A stretch of 64,000 nucleotides of DNA from Hemerocallis citrina (GCA_017893485.1 CM030362.1:36959565-37023564), one strand, 5' to 3'; shown: positions 11,449 to 23,012, counted from the first letter of the stretch. Made by a program: numbers and translations. Notes: generated by a model from the sequence alone, not told the origin.

Positions 11449-13058
11449 ACCTTGGCCTTCCAATCTCTGAAAGCCTCAAAATCTTCTGATTTCTCACGAA
11501 TTGCATAAACCTAAACCTTTCTTGTAGCATCATCGATGAATGTGACGAATTATCTATTACCACCATAAGAGAATTTATGAGCTGGACCCCACAAATATGT
11601 ATGTACCAACTCTAGCTTCGCAAGATTCTTCTCACGCCCACCCAACTGAAAACTAACTGTCTTCTGTTTGCCCATAACGCAATTCCCACAAAAATCCATC
11701 TCAACCTTCTTCAGCCTCGGCAAAATATCCCAAGAACAAAGCTGCCTGACACACTTTTCACCAAGGTGCCCCAATCTGACATGCCATAGAATTGAAGAGG
11801 AACTACCTACTGATGTTGTAGCAATGATATCACCTGAATCATCTCCCCTGAGTAAGTACAACGTGTCACCACGCTTACCTTTTGCCACCAACCTGGCACC
11901 TGTAGTCACATTCCATTCTCCATACCCAAAGGTTGTTGTAAATCCTTCTTTGTCTAGTTTTCTAGTTGAGATCAAGTTTTTCTTCAAGCTCAGAATATGT
12001 CTTGTGTCATACAAGACCAATTGCTCACCATTGCGAGCCTTCACTCTCACAGTGCCCCTACCTACAACTGAACATATCTGCTCATTACCAACTGAAACTG
12101 CACCAAAATCACCTGTCCTGTAATCCTCAAAAATATCCCTCATGGGAGTACAATGATAAGAAGCACCTGAGTCTACACACCAATCATCTTGCAAAATATT
12201 AAATCCAGCAGATAAACACAATTCATCAAGACAGAGTTCAATACTTACTACATTGGCTACCTGTGACCCTGCTTGTGCTTTATTATTCTCCTCGCATTTG
12301 TCTCTCCTGTGTATTGGCTTCTTGCAGTGCCAACACTCGCCTTTGCTATTTTCTGTTCTTGACTTAGACCTGTGATTCCTACGTTGCGACCTCTCTCTGT
12401 TGTTACTTCTACCACGATTTTCAACTGACAGCGCGGTATTGCTAAGATATGACACCGAAGTCTCTCCATGTCTCGTCCTCTTTGCATCATCGTTCATAAT
12501 GCTGCTTATAACATCCTTTAGGGTTGTCGTATCTTTCATGGTGCTAGTAATAGTCTGCTCTACTGTGTCGTAACTGTCGGGAAGACTAGATAGCAACAAC
12601 AACGATTATGTCCTCTCCTCAAACATTAAACCCGACGATTCCATCTGATTGTAAATCATAAAGAAATTGTTGATGTGCTCAGCAACCGAACCCCTTTCCG
12701 ACAACTTTAAGTTAACCAACTTATTTAGGTGTAAGATCTGATTCGCTGTATTCGGCTTCTCAAACATGTCGGTCAAAATCTTCATTGCCTCCTTTGCGGT
12801 TCTTGCCTTCTCAATATTAAATAGCGTCTTCCTGCTCAGCGACAACTGAATCTGTCAAAGCGCTTTCTGATCCAATCTATTCCAGGCTGTCAACGCAACC
12901 GGATCGACCTCCGCCCCTTCTGGCTTCACACCAAACAACGGATCATCTAGATCATTCTGTCGGAGATATGCAATCATTTGGATCTTCCACATTGTGAAAT
13001 CCGTTCCATCGAACTCCTTGACTCTACTCCTGTCCCCCATCTCAATCAGTACTACCAA
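11449..13058 (-). pseudogene. copia-1 gag, protease and integrase N-terminus (in-frame stops)
   Basis: One reading frame runs from MGDRSRVKEFDGTDFTMWKI (gag, UBN2 type) to the integrase. It includes a CCHC knuckle (CWHCKKPIHRRDKC), the protease active site DWCVDSGASYHCTP and the integrase HHCC zinc region (HVRLGHLGEKCVRQL ... CGNCVMGKQK). The frame is stopped by TGA at 12855-12857 and TAA at 12606-12608, both in frame. It is cut again near 11550 just before the solo LTR. The start is taken at the gag methionine downstream of the primer site. The order gag-PR-IN before RT identifies copia. Confidence 0.88.
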
Positions 13059-13063
13059 CCTGT

Positions 13064-13076
13064 AGCTCTGATACCA
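13064..13076 (-). promoter_or_regulatory. copia-1 primer-binding site (tRNA-Met)
   Basis: The minus strand reads TGGTATCAGAGCT, the complement of the 3' end of plant initiator tRNA-Met. It lies three bases inside the right (5') LTR. It fixes element orientation and the LTR boundary. Confidence 0.9.
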
Positions 13077-13079
13077 CTT

Positions 13080-13713
13080 TGTTGAATTCTAACTGCGGAA
13101 TAAACTCAACAACGACGACGAGATGCAGGAAATATAGAATCAAAACAAGAGAACAAAGAACAACCAAAAGTAACACACAAGAACACACAAGATTTTTATC
13201 GAGATTCACCCAAACAATGGCTACTTCCCCACGCAGAGGCACTCCTGCGATTTTCACTAGAAATATGAAGATTAGGTTTACAAATCTCTCAAGAACTCAC
13301 TACCAAGGTGTAAGGTTTCTCTCTATCTTCCTCTCTCTTAATGACGGCTGGTAGATCTCTTTTTTATTTTCAGTTAACCCTAAAATTGTACACAATACAA
13401 TATATATAGGATTCCACATCTCTAATCTCAGTCGTTCATCTATTCAGCGTCGGGACGGTCGACCGGCCTTCTCCCTCGACTGCACTAAATCCAACAGAGA
13501 GCGGGTCGGTCGACCGGTCATTCCTTCAAGCTACAGAATTGAGTCAGAGGACGGGACGGTCGACTGCGCGGTCGATCGGTCGACTTGCCTGTGCGGTCGA
13601 CCGCAACTCTGCTGTACCACTTGCTACTCTTGACCTGATGCTCCCACTTCGACTCTCCTTCCCGACTATCTTCTTCAACTCATTGTCGTGTATTGGATCC
13701 ACAAACCCCAACA
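13080..13713 (-). repeat. copia-1 5' LTR (right)
   Basis: Matches 5274-5930. It starts TGTTGAATTC and ends CCCCAACA. On the minus strand the TATA-like CCTATATATATTG lies near 13398-13410. GGTCGACCG-type palindromes are at about 13455-13610. It is followed by CCTGT, the right half of the target duplication, and then by the continuation of the host exon. Confidence 0.9.
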
Positions 13714-13718
13714 CCTGT

Positions 13719-16700
13719 TAGCACCACATCCTGGGCTTAGTTGCCATTTTTGCTCTGCAGCAGCCAATGTGCTGAATAGTTTTTGTAGTTTTGCACATTG
13801 GGCTTTGATGCTTGGAGAGCTGGTATGCTTGTGTTGTCCATGAAAAGTGCACACATTGTAATGAGCAATCCAACACTATTTTTTAGTTTTTAGGCAAGAG
13901 TTTTCTCTAGTCACTCCTGTACATACAATTATAAGGTGTTTTACCTGTTTACCTTATTATAATGTTGGATAGAATTGAACAATAGATGATCCTATTATGT
14001 GAGGCATCTTAATATCTTATTATTTAGGCATCAGAGCTTATGGCAGCCGTTTTGCAGTTATAGATGCTTCAAACTCAGCCAAATTGGACATACATTTGAA
14101 ACAAATTAGATGATTGTCTTGTCAGAATAATCTATGGCATGTTAAAACAGCCCAGGTCGTGATTGTTCCAAAATAAATTTTGAGCGTTAAAAAGAGTGAT
14201 CTGCAATCCACTGTTCTGTGTGCTGGACAATGTCTAGACAAGATGATGGAACATTAACGAGGCATATGAAGGTGAGACGAAGGTGAGACCGGAGGAGGAA
14301 AAACTAAGGATGCAGAAGATATCAGAGGGCGATGGTTGGAGTCTCTGTTATCGTTTTTTCTGTTGGTATACTCTAGTTGTCCAGGGGAATGGACACATAC
14401 CAAAGCGAATCGTCTCCGTACTGGGATGGGAGTAATACATCAAGCAGAATTCAGGATCCTTAGGCAAGGCTGACACTCTTGTGCATGAGATAGTAGGTGG
14501 CATTGGATTTGCAGACAGCATGGTTTGTGGGCGTTCGAATTTAGAGTTTGGTTTTTTGGGAAGCTAGGTTTGAATATTAGCTACTGGCGATGCATTTTGT
14601 TTGCCCTTACAATTTTATATGCACCTAAACATTGACATGTAATATAATCCAATAATTTCTTTTTGGGATATTTTCGATTTCATGGCAGTCTGGGAGAACT
14701 CTTAAAGGCAATGAGAATGTAGTTCTAGAAAACTTAACAGTCTCAGGGTGATAGTAGTATGTTATGCCGTTCGCTTATGAATAGTGTTTAAAAGAGAGCC
14801 GGAAACCGTTCAAATATTTCTTCTCCTGTCTTCTTCTCAGGGTAGCATGCCACAATCATGCGAAAACAGAAGTTGGTTGATTCCAAACTTCAACTCTGCT
14901 TGCCTTTAATTGGATTGCTAGCTTGCTTGTCAAATGTTTTGAGGCAAAAGGAAAAGGCAGTATAAGAATTCCACATTGTTAGAGCATGATATGAAAATCC
15001 AGCTGGAAATGCACTAAATACATTTGAGAACAAAGTATGAGTCATACAAAGGTTTAAAATCAAGCATAACGTTCAACAGTACTTGCCAAAGTTAAAGAGC
15101 AGCCATGTAAAATTTATTAAAAAGTGCAAGATCATTGCTCTAGTTGAAAATCATGCCAGGGCTTTACCCCGCTTCATAATAGCTTGGACCTCTTCACCAC
15201 ACGCTTAGTAATTGACTCCTAACATTCAAGCACATTCACTCAATAGACTGGAAAACCTCATAACTAGTACACACATTAGGCTCTTACTCAAACTCATCAC
15301 ATCATTAATAAATCATCTGCCGAATTCATGAATTCATAAATCTTCCGGGGAATTATTCCTACTCAGAATGTTATCACCAATACAGGGATTCTTCGGCCCT
15401 ACAAACCTAATAAATTACATATTATCAGGAGGGTGCCTCCTAAAGCTGCCAGGCATCTGAAAACATTATTTTCCTACCAATGCCAATTCCAATTTTTAGT
15501 GCAGATACCACACAGGGATTTCTGCTCGAAGTACACATGTCTACATAATTCAATACTACACAGTGAAGCTGAGAGCGGATTTTTCAACATCAAATCTCGA
15601 GATTCAAATGCCATGAGAAGACACTTGCATATAATGAACTGAAATGAATCTGCAAGAAAAAGAAAAAGCTGAATATTATACAGAGCCTGAAGGAGTCAAT
15701 ATAACAGAATCATTTCGTTCAAACGAAATGTAATTTTGTTTTGGGATCAACAGCAAATATAAATGTAATTATATTATTGTCACATAATTCTGCAGTTATC
15801 TGCAAAGAGAACCAATGTAAACAGATATATAATATGGGTAATTACTTCAGAACAAAATGTAAATCAAAGAAACATCCAATGATATTATAACATTAGATTA
15901 TATATTTCCCCCAGCAATGAGTTATGTGCCTAGATAGAAGATGCCCAAATAAATCATGCAAAAGTTTTTACTTATACAAGCTGAAATAACCTTGAACTTG
16001 TCAATATTTCCTGGAAAACTTGACAACTTATAGATCTATAATGTAAAACTGACTCCAACAGAGATATCAAATGAAGTAAAACAAAAAGAAAGGGGAAAAA
16101 AGGGAAAAAGCAAACTTGTTGAAAACAAATTCGTTTTTAAGTAAAGGCCAGCTTCCTGAAGAACGCTACTGTACATTTTTATACAGTGAATTGGAATTAA
16201 TACATTAAGCCACAGATCAGACCTACAGCTTTGTGAAACTACCCAATTTGTATGGTCTGTATACTTGATTGCTCAAGCGTGTCAAATTTGGTTGTAGGCT
16301 CATTTGGTTACAGTATGTAGGAGCTGATACATGAATCCATTTCCTCCATTCAGCTCTCTTAAGAGCTCTCTTCTTTATTAAATAAAAAGCTTATCTACCA
16401 GTCTATCACACCTCCTCACTGACCTCACCAATCTCCATCGGACATGCCCAAAATTTGAGACTAGATCCCTTAGAATCTATCTGTAATTCTTACAAAATCT
16501 CATCTATAGTTTCAGCTCTGTGACATCCTTCCACGTAATTAAATTTGATAGTATAACAAAGGAATTAGATGATAGAAATACTCTCATATTGAAACTATGT
16601 AAAGATCAACAAATATATGAAAGAATAAAATCTTTTATCCATTACTTACCAAGAAAATGTAACGACTAACGATTGCATTTTTTTTATGCATGGGTCTAGC

Positions 16701-17013
16701 ATAATAGGTAAACAGCATATATAAAATGACGTACACAACATCCAAATAATCCATATCTAGTTGTTGTCGTAACTCAAAATCCACCCATCTCAAACAAATT
16801 AATGCATAAAAAAAATGTAAAAATTGATCTTTCATCCACCTCAAAATTGTTGTTGCAACTTCTGTCAATCTTTTACATGTTTCATAATTTTCTAATTTCT
16901 AACATCTCGACTATAATGCATCTCTAGTTGACCGGTTAACTTTTGTAGTCCCATTTAACTTCGATTTTTTTTAATATATGTATTTTTTCGAAACTATTTG
17001 CAGATAGAGAATA
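13719..17013. other. Host 3' UTR and intergenic DNA, nothing recognised
   Basis: The first bases complete the host exon and its TAG at 13735-13737. The region beyond is presumably 3' UTR (TGTAGTTTTGCACATTGGGC and onward). The remaining 3 kb is AT-rich and has no coding similarity, terminal repeat or RNA gene that I can support. Small open frames at 15433 and 16635 look random. Confidence 0.4.
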
Positions 17014-17018
17014 GTTGT

Positions 17019-17645
17019 TGTTGCTGCTTTTTCGGTGTGGGAGCAAATAGATAGAATTTGTGAGTTCGTAGGAAATCGAATGAGTCAAATCTGATACCTT
17101 CACCGGCGTTTGACTGGTTTCCCGCCGCTGCCGTGACCTGCAAAAAGTACGAGACACCGGGCGACGCACCCTCCGGCGCTCTTGTCAGTAATCTGAATGA
17201 TTATGAAAGAGCTTTTGGTATAGAAAAATTGATTACCTTGCAACGGTGGGAGGAGAGGGTTTATATGGTCGCCTTCGGAATCAGTTTCGAGATGAGGTTG
17301 AATCTCTACTTCCCGGTGACAGGATAGTCGGTTATGCCATCCATGTGAAGGGATCGGGGCTGGAGACTTCTCTTGAAAGAGAGATAAAGTTTTCAGATCC
17401 TCTCTTGTGAATGGATGGATAGAATCAGTTACCCCCTAGGATAAGGGAATTTCCACAAGGTTTGACGAATCTGGACTCCTTTGTGGTAGGACTGTTGTAA
17501 CAGCCCCTATCGCAGGCTGGATCAGTTTGCCGGGCTTGAGAACGGCCCAGCTTATCTTGTCGGGCCTGTGTCTGCTGAAATTACCGTTTTACCGCTAGGA
17601 GCTTTAAGATCCGTGCTCGATTTAGCTCTATTTTTACCCATATCA
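17019..17645 (-). repeat. Gypsy-type element 3' LTR (left)
   Basis: Begins TGTTGCTGC and ends ATATCA, 627 bp. It nearly equals 23013-23663 except for short indels: the right copy has an extra GGTTGATTCC-type stretch near 23150 and an extra TGAACGGTCC near 23625. On the minus strand CATATAAACC near 17260 is the likely TATA box. Confidence 0.9.
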
Positions 17646-17675
17646 CGAGTCCCCCACTCCTGAAGACTGAGTTTT
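17646..17675 (-). promoter_or_regulatory. Polypurine tract next to the 3' LTR
   Basis: On the minus strand the last bases before the LTR are CAGGAGTGGGGGACTCG. This purine-rich run directly abuts the LTR TGATATGGG end and is the expected primer for plus-strand DNA synthesis. Confidence 0.7.
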
Positions 17676-20022
17676 ACAGCATTTCAGGAGTAGTTCGCCC
17701 GTTTTCAATGGTTTATAGAGTTTATCGGAGTTCTCGAAAAAGTTTGGATCTTGCTCGGCTTGTAACGGTGTTATTCTGCGCTTGAAAAATGCCCAAAATT
17801 ATTTTAAAAATTTTCTGGATTTTTAGTGATTTTTCCGGATTTTTCTGAATTTTTGGAAATTTTAAAATTATTTTTCAGAATTTAAAATTAGTATTCTGAA
17901 TTTTTAATTATTTTTTTCAGAATTAAAAAATATTTTCCAGATTTTTTAAATAATTAATCCGAATTTAATACTATTTTCTGGAATTTTAAAATAAATTTTC
18001 TAAAATAATAATTTTTTTCAGAATTTAAAAATATTATTCTGAATTTTTAATTATTTTTCAGAATTTTAAAATAATTTTCCCGAATTTAATATTATTTTTC
18101 AGATTTTTTAAAATTATTTTTCTAAAATTTATTAATAAGAAAATAAAATTTAAACAATAAATAATATCTAAGTAAATCTGGATCGTTGAATGGGAGAAGC
18201 ACGCTTTTTGGAGAGATCCATGGGTCACAAAAAGCCAAAGCAAGCACTATACCCGATTTGAAACCGGGTAGCCCACCCCTTTTTTTATCTGGATCGTCCA
18301 TCTTGATTGGCACGAATTTTACGGCGATCGTACGGTCGAAAATCGCTTGAAGCAGTCGCTCTCCCCGGTTCGTGTGCTACCCGGTTTTGCAGGGGAGGTG
18401 GAGTGGGGCCCACCGCCACGTGGCGCCGCGTGAGAGGAAGGTCAACAAAAGCAGGCCACGTGGGTACGGTCAGAAGCAGCAGGGGGCAGTCTGGGGCCCA
18501 CCACCACGTAGGCGTGCAGAGCAGTGGCAGGGTCAGCGGTCCACCGCCACGTCGGTTGCTGTGCAGGTGGGGTCCACTTCCGCGTGGGCTAGCAGGTGAT
18601 CAGGTGCTGCCACGTAGGGTTGACTGGTCAACGTGCGGACGTGACGTTGACCGGTCAACCTGACCCCCCCCCCTCCCTTTTTTTGTGTTTCGTTTTCCTC
18701 CTTCGGTTTCTCCTCTCTCCTTCATCGACTCATCCCCTTCGACTTCTTCGAGTGTGAGGCGCGCAGGGAGCTTGAAAAGGAGGGTGGCTGCTCGCGGGTG
18801 GCAAGGAGAGGAGCTCGACGGTCAGAGCTTCGGCGGAATGGAGCTAGGGGAGGAGTGGGAGGTGGAGCTCTCTGTTAGAGCTCGACGGAGGTGGTTCGAT
18901 GGGGCTCCGAGCTTCGGTGGGAGAGCTTGGCGGAGCTCTGTGGCTTGAAGCGGTGACGAAGCTCCCCGTTGGAGCTCGCAGTGGAGGTGAGCTCGCCATT
19001 GGAGTTGAGCTCGACCGCGGCGGCGTGGAGCTCGAGGTCAGCGGAGCGTTGCTCAACGAAGGAGGTCGTTGTTCGACTGTGAGAGGCTCGGCGAATGGAG
19101 CTCTGTAAGTTGACTAAGGAGATGGAGAGGAGTAGAGGGAGCTCGACGAAGCTCTGTAATGGCGAAGAGGGAGGAGTTTGGCACAATGGAGGCAGCTTGA
19201 CGAACATGGCGAACGGTCGAGCTTCGACATGGCGAATTTCCGTCGATGGGTTCGACTCTGGCGAGAGGGAAAACTCGACGAGCAATGATGTCGTTGGAGC
19301 TCGACACGGTGGAAGTGAGGTTGAAGAAGCTCACGCTAATGCTTTTGGCGGGAAAAGCTGAAGGAGAAGAAGGTAGCGGGTTTTGGTTCGGGAGCGGAAC
19401 TGATCACAGAGCTCACCGATGAGGATTGTCGAGCCGCACGAGCAGCTACAAAGGTGAATCAGGCCTTAGGAATAGCCTTGGAAAAGAGCCAGTGTTCGAA
19501 CATGCTTGTTGGAATCAACCAATTTTGGGAGTAGTTCGAATGGTCGTGTTCGAGCCCCGAACCCACATTCTTGCAAGTTGTGAGGGCGATTTCGAGCCAT
19601 GATTGTGAACTCCGAACCAGTTTAAGATTTATCAACAGTTGTGGGAGCAATTCTGAATGGTGAGCTGCCCCGCACTTGCTTGTTTGCGAGCGGCTAAGGC
19701 AACGTCGAACCAAGTGTTGGACTCCGAACTCGTCGTTGGGGCATTTCAACTAGTTGCAGGAGCAATTCCGAATGGTGAACCACTTCGTACTCGCTTGTAA
19801 ACGAGTAGTTGAAGCGGAATCGAACCAAATGTTGGACTCCAAACCTGTCGTTTGAGATTTCGCTAGTTGTTGGAGCTTAGACTCCGAACTAGCTTGCTGT
19901 AGTTGAGTCGAGACTTGAGTGGAAATGTTTGAGGGCAACAGAATGATCTTTGAGAAAGGCAAACTGAGTTTTATTGAAAGAAGAACTAGGTGGCTGCCAC
20001 CGAGATGCGAGCCTTTATTACA
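17676..20022 (-). other. Non-coding, GC-rich interior replacing pol in the gypsy element
   Basis: Three sub-blocks are visible. 17676-18300 is AT-rich with many TTTTCAGAATTTAAAA-like repeats. 18370-18665 holds five or six GGGGCCCACCxCCACGTxGG units and ends in the palindrome GTTGACCGGTCAAC. 18700-19330 is built on degenerate GAGCTC(GACGG) repeats. 19450-19960 contains a roughly 120 bp tandem repeat with GGACTCCGAAC and GGAGCAATTCCGAATGGTGA cores. Open frames here are products of the repeats and show no similarity to polymerase, RNase H or integrase. Confidence 0.6.
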
Positions 20023-20206
20023 TCTCTAATATTATAATTAGAGAAGGCCTTAGTGTCATTTGTCATTTTGTCATTCTACCAACATGTGCAACGCACGTAC
20101 ATAATTAATATAACGGAGGTTTCCGGTTCAAATCCTCCCTATGTCAGAGTTTTTATTTTTATTTTTTGAAATTATTACAACGTGCATCGCACGTGTAAAT
20201 TACTAG
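20023..20206 (+). mobile_element. Short Helitron-like element, best-preserved copy
   Basis: This 184 bp element begins TCTCTAATATTATAATTAGA after an A. It ends with a CGTGCATCGCACG hairpin and TGTAAATTACTAG followed by T. A GGTTCAAATCC box similar to a Pol III B box sits at about 20127. It is nested in the gypsy-type element, so it moved after or with it. Confidence 0.65.
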
Positions 20207-20259
20207 TTTGATAAAAGAAAGGAGCTAACATGCTTTCAGGAGAACTAAGGGGCACGCTT

Positions 20260-20952
20260 ATATCATCAAGAACTGGCGGATCGGATCTTCTTCTGAGAAG
20301 ACCACCTCCTCTAACTCGCCGTCCGGCTCTGATATAGGTTGGGTGCTCCCTTGGGGAATCTCAAGAGCTTCGAGAGAGAGGATGGGTCCTCTGATTGAGG
20401 TTGTATAGCATTTGCGGACTGCCTCTGGGCTTCATCTCACTTCTCCCACGCCCGCCATGGTGGGAAATTTCATCTTCAAATGATAAGCCGAGGGGACGGC
20501 TTGTAGAGCCGACAGGCCTGGTCGACCCAGGATGACGTTATAGGCGGCTTTGACGTTAACCACCATGAAATCCATTGGCTCGGTTCGGGTAGTAGGAGCT
20601 TTGCCAGCGGTTACGTCGAGAGTTATGACACCCTCAATCGTCACTGGCACTCCCGTGAACCCATGGAGAGTGTAGCCGACAGACTTCAGCTGGTCCCTTG
20701 ATAACTGGAGCCCTTGGAAGGCCTCCAAAAAAGGATGTTGACTGAACTCCCGTTATCCACTAGTACCCTCTGCACCTTAAAGTTGGCCATGTGGAAGCTG
20801 ATAACCAACGCGTCGCAGTGGGGGGTTCGGACACGCTCCAGGTCTTCATCTGAAAAAGCGACTGGGACTCCGAGGCCCTTAGGAGGGGGATGACCATGTA
20901 CGGAGTTCACCTCCCGGATGAAGGCTTTTCGGGAGTTGGAATTTCCTCCCAT
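20260..20952 (-). pseudogene. Gypsy-type protease (retropepsin-like), frameshifted
   Basis: The minus strand reads VQRVLVDNGSSVNILF, the D-N-G-S-S active site typical of gypsy proteases in plants. After a shift in a run of six A (20727-20732) it continues through GFTGVPVTIEGVITLDVTAG and FMVVNVKAAYNVILGRPGLS, the ILGR motif that closes the retropepsin fold. A stop follows at about 20432, and the acidic stretch after it (PDGELEEVVF) ends before any RT motif. The frame before the shift is continuous with the end of gag, with a gag-pro arrangement. Confidence 0.78.
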
Positions 20953-21021
20953 AGGGCCTCCGTGAATGAGGTGCAGGACACGCTCCTGTTCATAGTCCGG
21001 GGTCTCCTCGTGCCGTTCAGG

Positions 21022-22942
21022 TCACTTGTTAGCCCCCCTTGGGGGCGGAGGAGGATCGGCCCGGTCCTTCCTCATGAATCTAACGAGCTGCCCTCTCTGA
21101 ATGAGGGCCTCAATTTCGTCTTTCAAGACCCGACAATCATTCGTGTCGTGGCCATGGTCCCGGTGGCAGCGGCACCACTTCTCCCTATCCATCTTTTTCC
21201 CGAGAGTGTTCATCTTAGGAGCAGGGGGGAGAATTCCTTCTTTCTCGACCTCCATTAAGATAGCCGAGATGTTGGCATTGAGAGGAGTGAACCTCTCAAA
21301 CCGGGGAGGAGGGCAACGTTGGCCTCCGTTGTCCTTCTGGAGCTTCTTAGCTCCTTCGTCCTCTGCGGTCTTCTGCTTGCTCCCGGAAGATGACCCTTCA
21401 AAGGTGGGGCGGTGGATAGCTTCCTCCGCTCGGATGTACTTCTTGCTCCGGAGGAGGAGCTCTGAGAAGTCCCGAAGGGGCTTCTTGGCCAAGGACGCCC
21501 TGAGGTCGGAGTTGAGGGCATTGGATTGGAAGGCGGCTGAAGCAACCGACTGATCGAGAGAGGCGATGGACCTGGCCTCCGCAGTAAACCGCTTGACATA
21601 GTCTCTCAGCTTCTCGTCCTTCTGACTGAGGAAGAGTAGCGAGACCTGGCCTCCGCAGTAAACCGCTTGACATAGTCTCTCAGCTTCTCGTCCTTCTAAC
21701 AGAGGAAGAGTAGCGAGATACTCGTCTTTTCGGAGCGACGGTTGCTCACGAAATGAGTTATGAAGAGGGTTTCGAACTGATCGAAAGAGAAGATAGAGGA
21801 CGGGACGAGTCGGGAGTACCACTCTCGGGCAGGACCTTTGAGAGTAGCCGGGAAGGTCTTGTAGAGGAGGGCATCAGAGGCCCGATGGATCGTCATGAGA
21901 GTTTTAAAACTCTCTATGTGATCCACAGGGTCCGACCCACCCGTGTATGACTCGAACTGTAGCGATTTGAAATTTGCTGGGGCAGGAGCCTCCATGACGG
22001 CACGGGAAAATGAAAGGTCTGCTTGGACGGAATGTCCTCCCCCTTTGTTCCTCGTCCCTATCGAGCCGGGCGAGGTGCCTCTCCATCTCGTGGAGACAGC
22101 GGTAGACGGCATCCTCCCTTCGATCGTATCTCGCCGAGCCCCGGGACTCATCTTCGTATGAAGGGGGAAGGGGGCTACGACAATGGTAGCTTGGAGACTG
22201 GTGAGGACTGGGAGTGCGATGACGGTGGCTCGGAGCCCCCCGAGGACTAGGGGACCGGCGGCGGTGGGCTCCTAGCTGGATCGGGAGTAGGTGATCTCTG
22301 GTCGTTATTGTTGTTGTTGGGGACGGCATTGAGGGCCCACAAGACTGTCACTTGGAAGTCTTGAAACTCTGCCCTTGTGACGGGCGCATTCTGGTCCCTT
22401 GGGACTGGTCGACCAGCAGGAGAACGATCCCTCCTTTGACGGTGTTGGGGAGACTCCCTCCGCCTCCTGGGAGAAGCGGACCTTCTGTGATTGTGTCTGC
22501 AGGGAGACTGAGCCCTTGGACGTTCTAAACGGGAGCCCCCTTCACGGGCCTGCCTCTCATCCAAGCGGTGGCAAAGATCTTCCTCACTCTGCCGGGTGAT
22601 GATGTTGTGGAGATCTTCCGACGCCCTAGGGTTATGGAATACCATGGAGTCGGTGGAAGGGTTGTGTACCGAGACATGATCATGGTGGAAAGGTTGCTTC
22701 TGGAGATTAGGACGAGAGGTCCCTACGTCAGCATTTTGAGGCCCGGGTTGAGCCTGTTGGGGTTGAAGATTTTGAAGAGGAGGCTGCCCCTGCTGCAGCG
22801 GCTGGACAGGTTGAGGAGGAAGCTGTCCTTGTTGCTGGACTGGTTGGACGGGTTGGAGGGAAGCCTCCGGTGGCGGAGGAGGAAGAGGAGCGGTAGTGGC
22901 CCGACGAGTATAGACCGCTACCTTTCCCTTCCGTGGAGGCAT
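21022..22942 (-). pseudogene. Gypsy-type gag polyprotein with a 74 bp duplication
   Basis: The minus strand starts MPPRKGKVAVYTRRATTAPL and continues with a long proline/glutamine and arginine-rich part. The retrotransposon gag domain follows (DPVDHIESFKTLMTIHRASD ... LKGPAREWYSRLVPSSI ... FETLFITHFVSNRR), then LRDYVKRFTAEARSI and a CCHC-like knuckle (CRCHRDHGHDTNDC, typical of this plant lineage). The reading frame changes twice: near 22250-22330, and at a 74 bp tandem duplication at 21569-21716. Because 74 is not a multiple of three, the duplication breaks the frame. Gag forms the virus-like particle in active relatives; this copy cannot make it. Confidence 0.85.
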
Positions 22943-22991
22943 GGCTTGGGACTGTCCTGACTGATGGAAGAGGCTGGATTGCTATTCGACG

Positions 22992-23010
22992 TTCCCACAG
23001 ACGGCGCCAA
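22992..23010 (-). promoter_or_regulatory. Primer-binding site of the gypsy-type element
   Basis: The minus strand reads TGGCGCCGTCTGTGGGAA two bases from the 5' LTR end. TGGCGCCGT at the start is shared with plant Tat/Athila elements. The exact tRNA was not determined. Confidence 0.75.
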
Positions 23011-23012
23011 TC

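Larger units (their letters stand above)
5274..13713 (-). mobile_element. Ty1/copia LTR retrotransposon copia-1, degenerate, interrupted by a solo LTR
   Basis: The element runs from TGTTGAATTC at 5274 to CCCCAACA at 13713, on the minus strand. It has two LTRs of 657 and 634 bp, a tRNA-Met primer site beside the right LTR, and the domain order gag, protease, integrase, reverse transcriptase, RNase H typical of copia. Flanking 5 bp are CCTAT on the left and CCTGT on the right, a target duplication with one mismatch. The body is split at 8451-11448 by a foreign 3.0 kb solo LTR. Several in-frame stops and frameshifts show it cannot make its polyprotein. It lies antisense in the last coding exon of a host gene. 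Confidence 0.92.

Noticed and set aside
18307..19361. Arg/Ser/Gly-rich frames in the gypsy interior
   Set aside because: High GC and repeated units make open frames on every strand. No conserved domain, and located where a retroelement's pol is missing.
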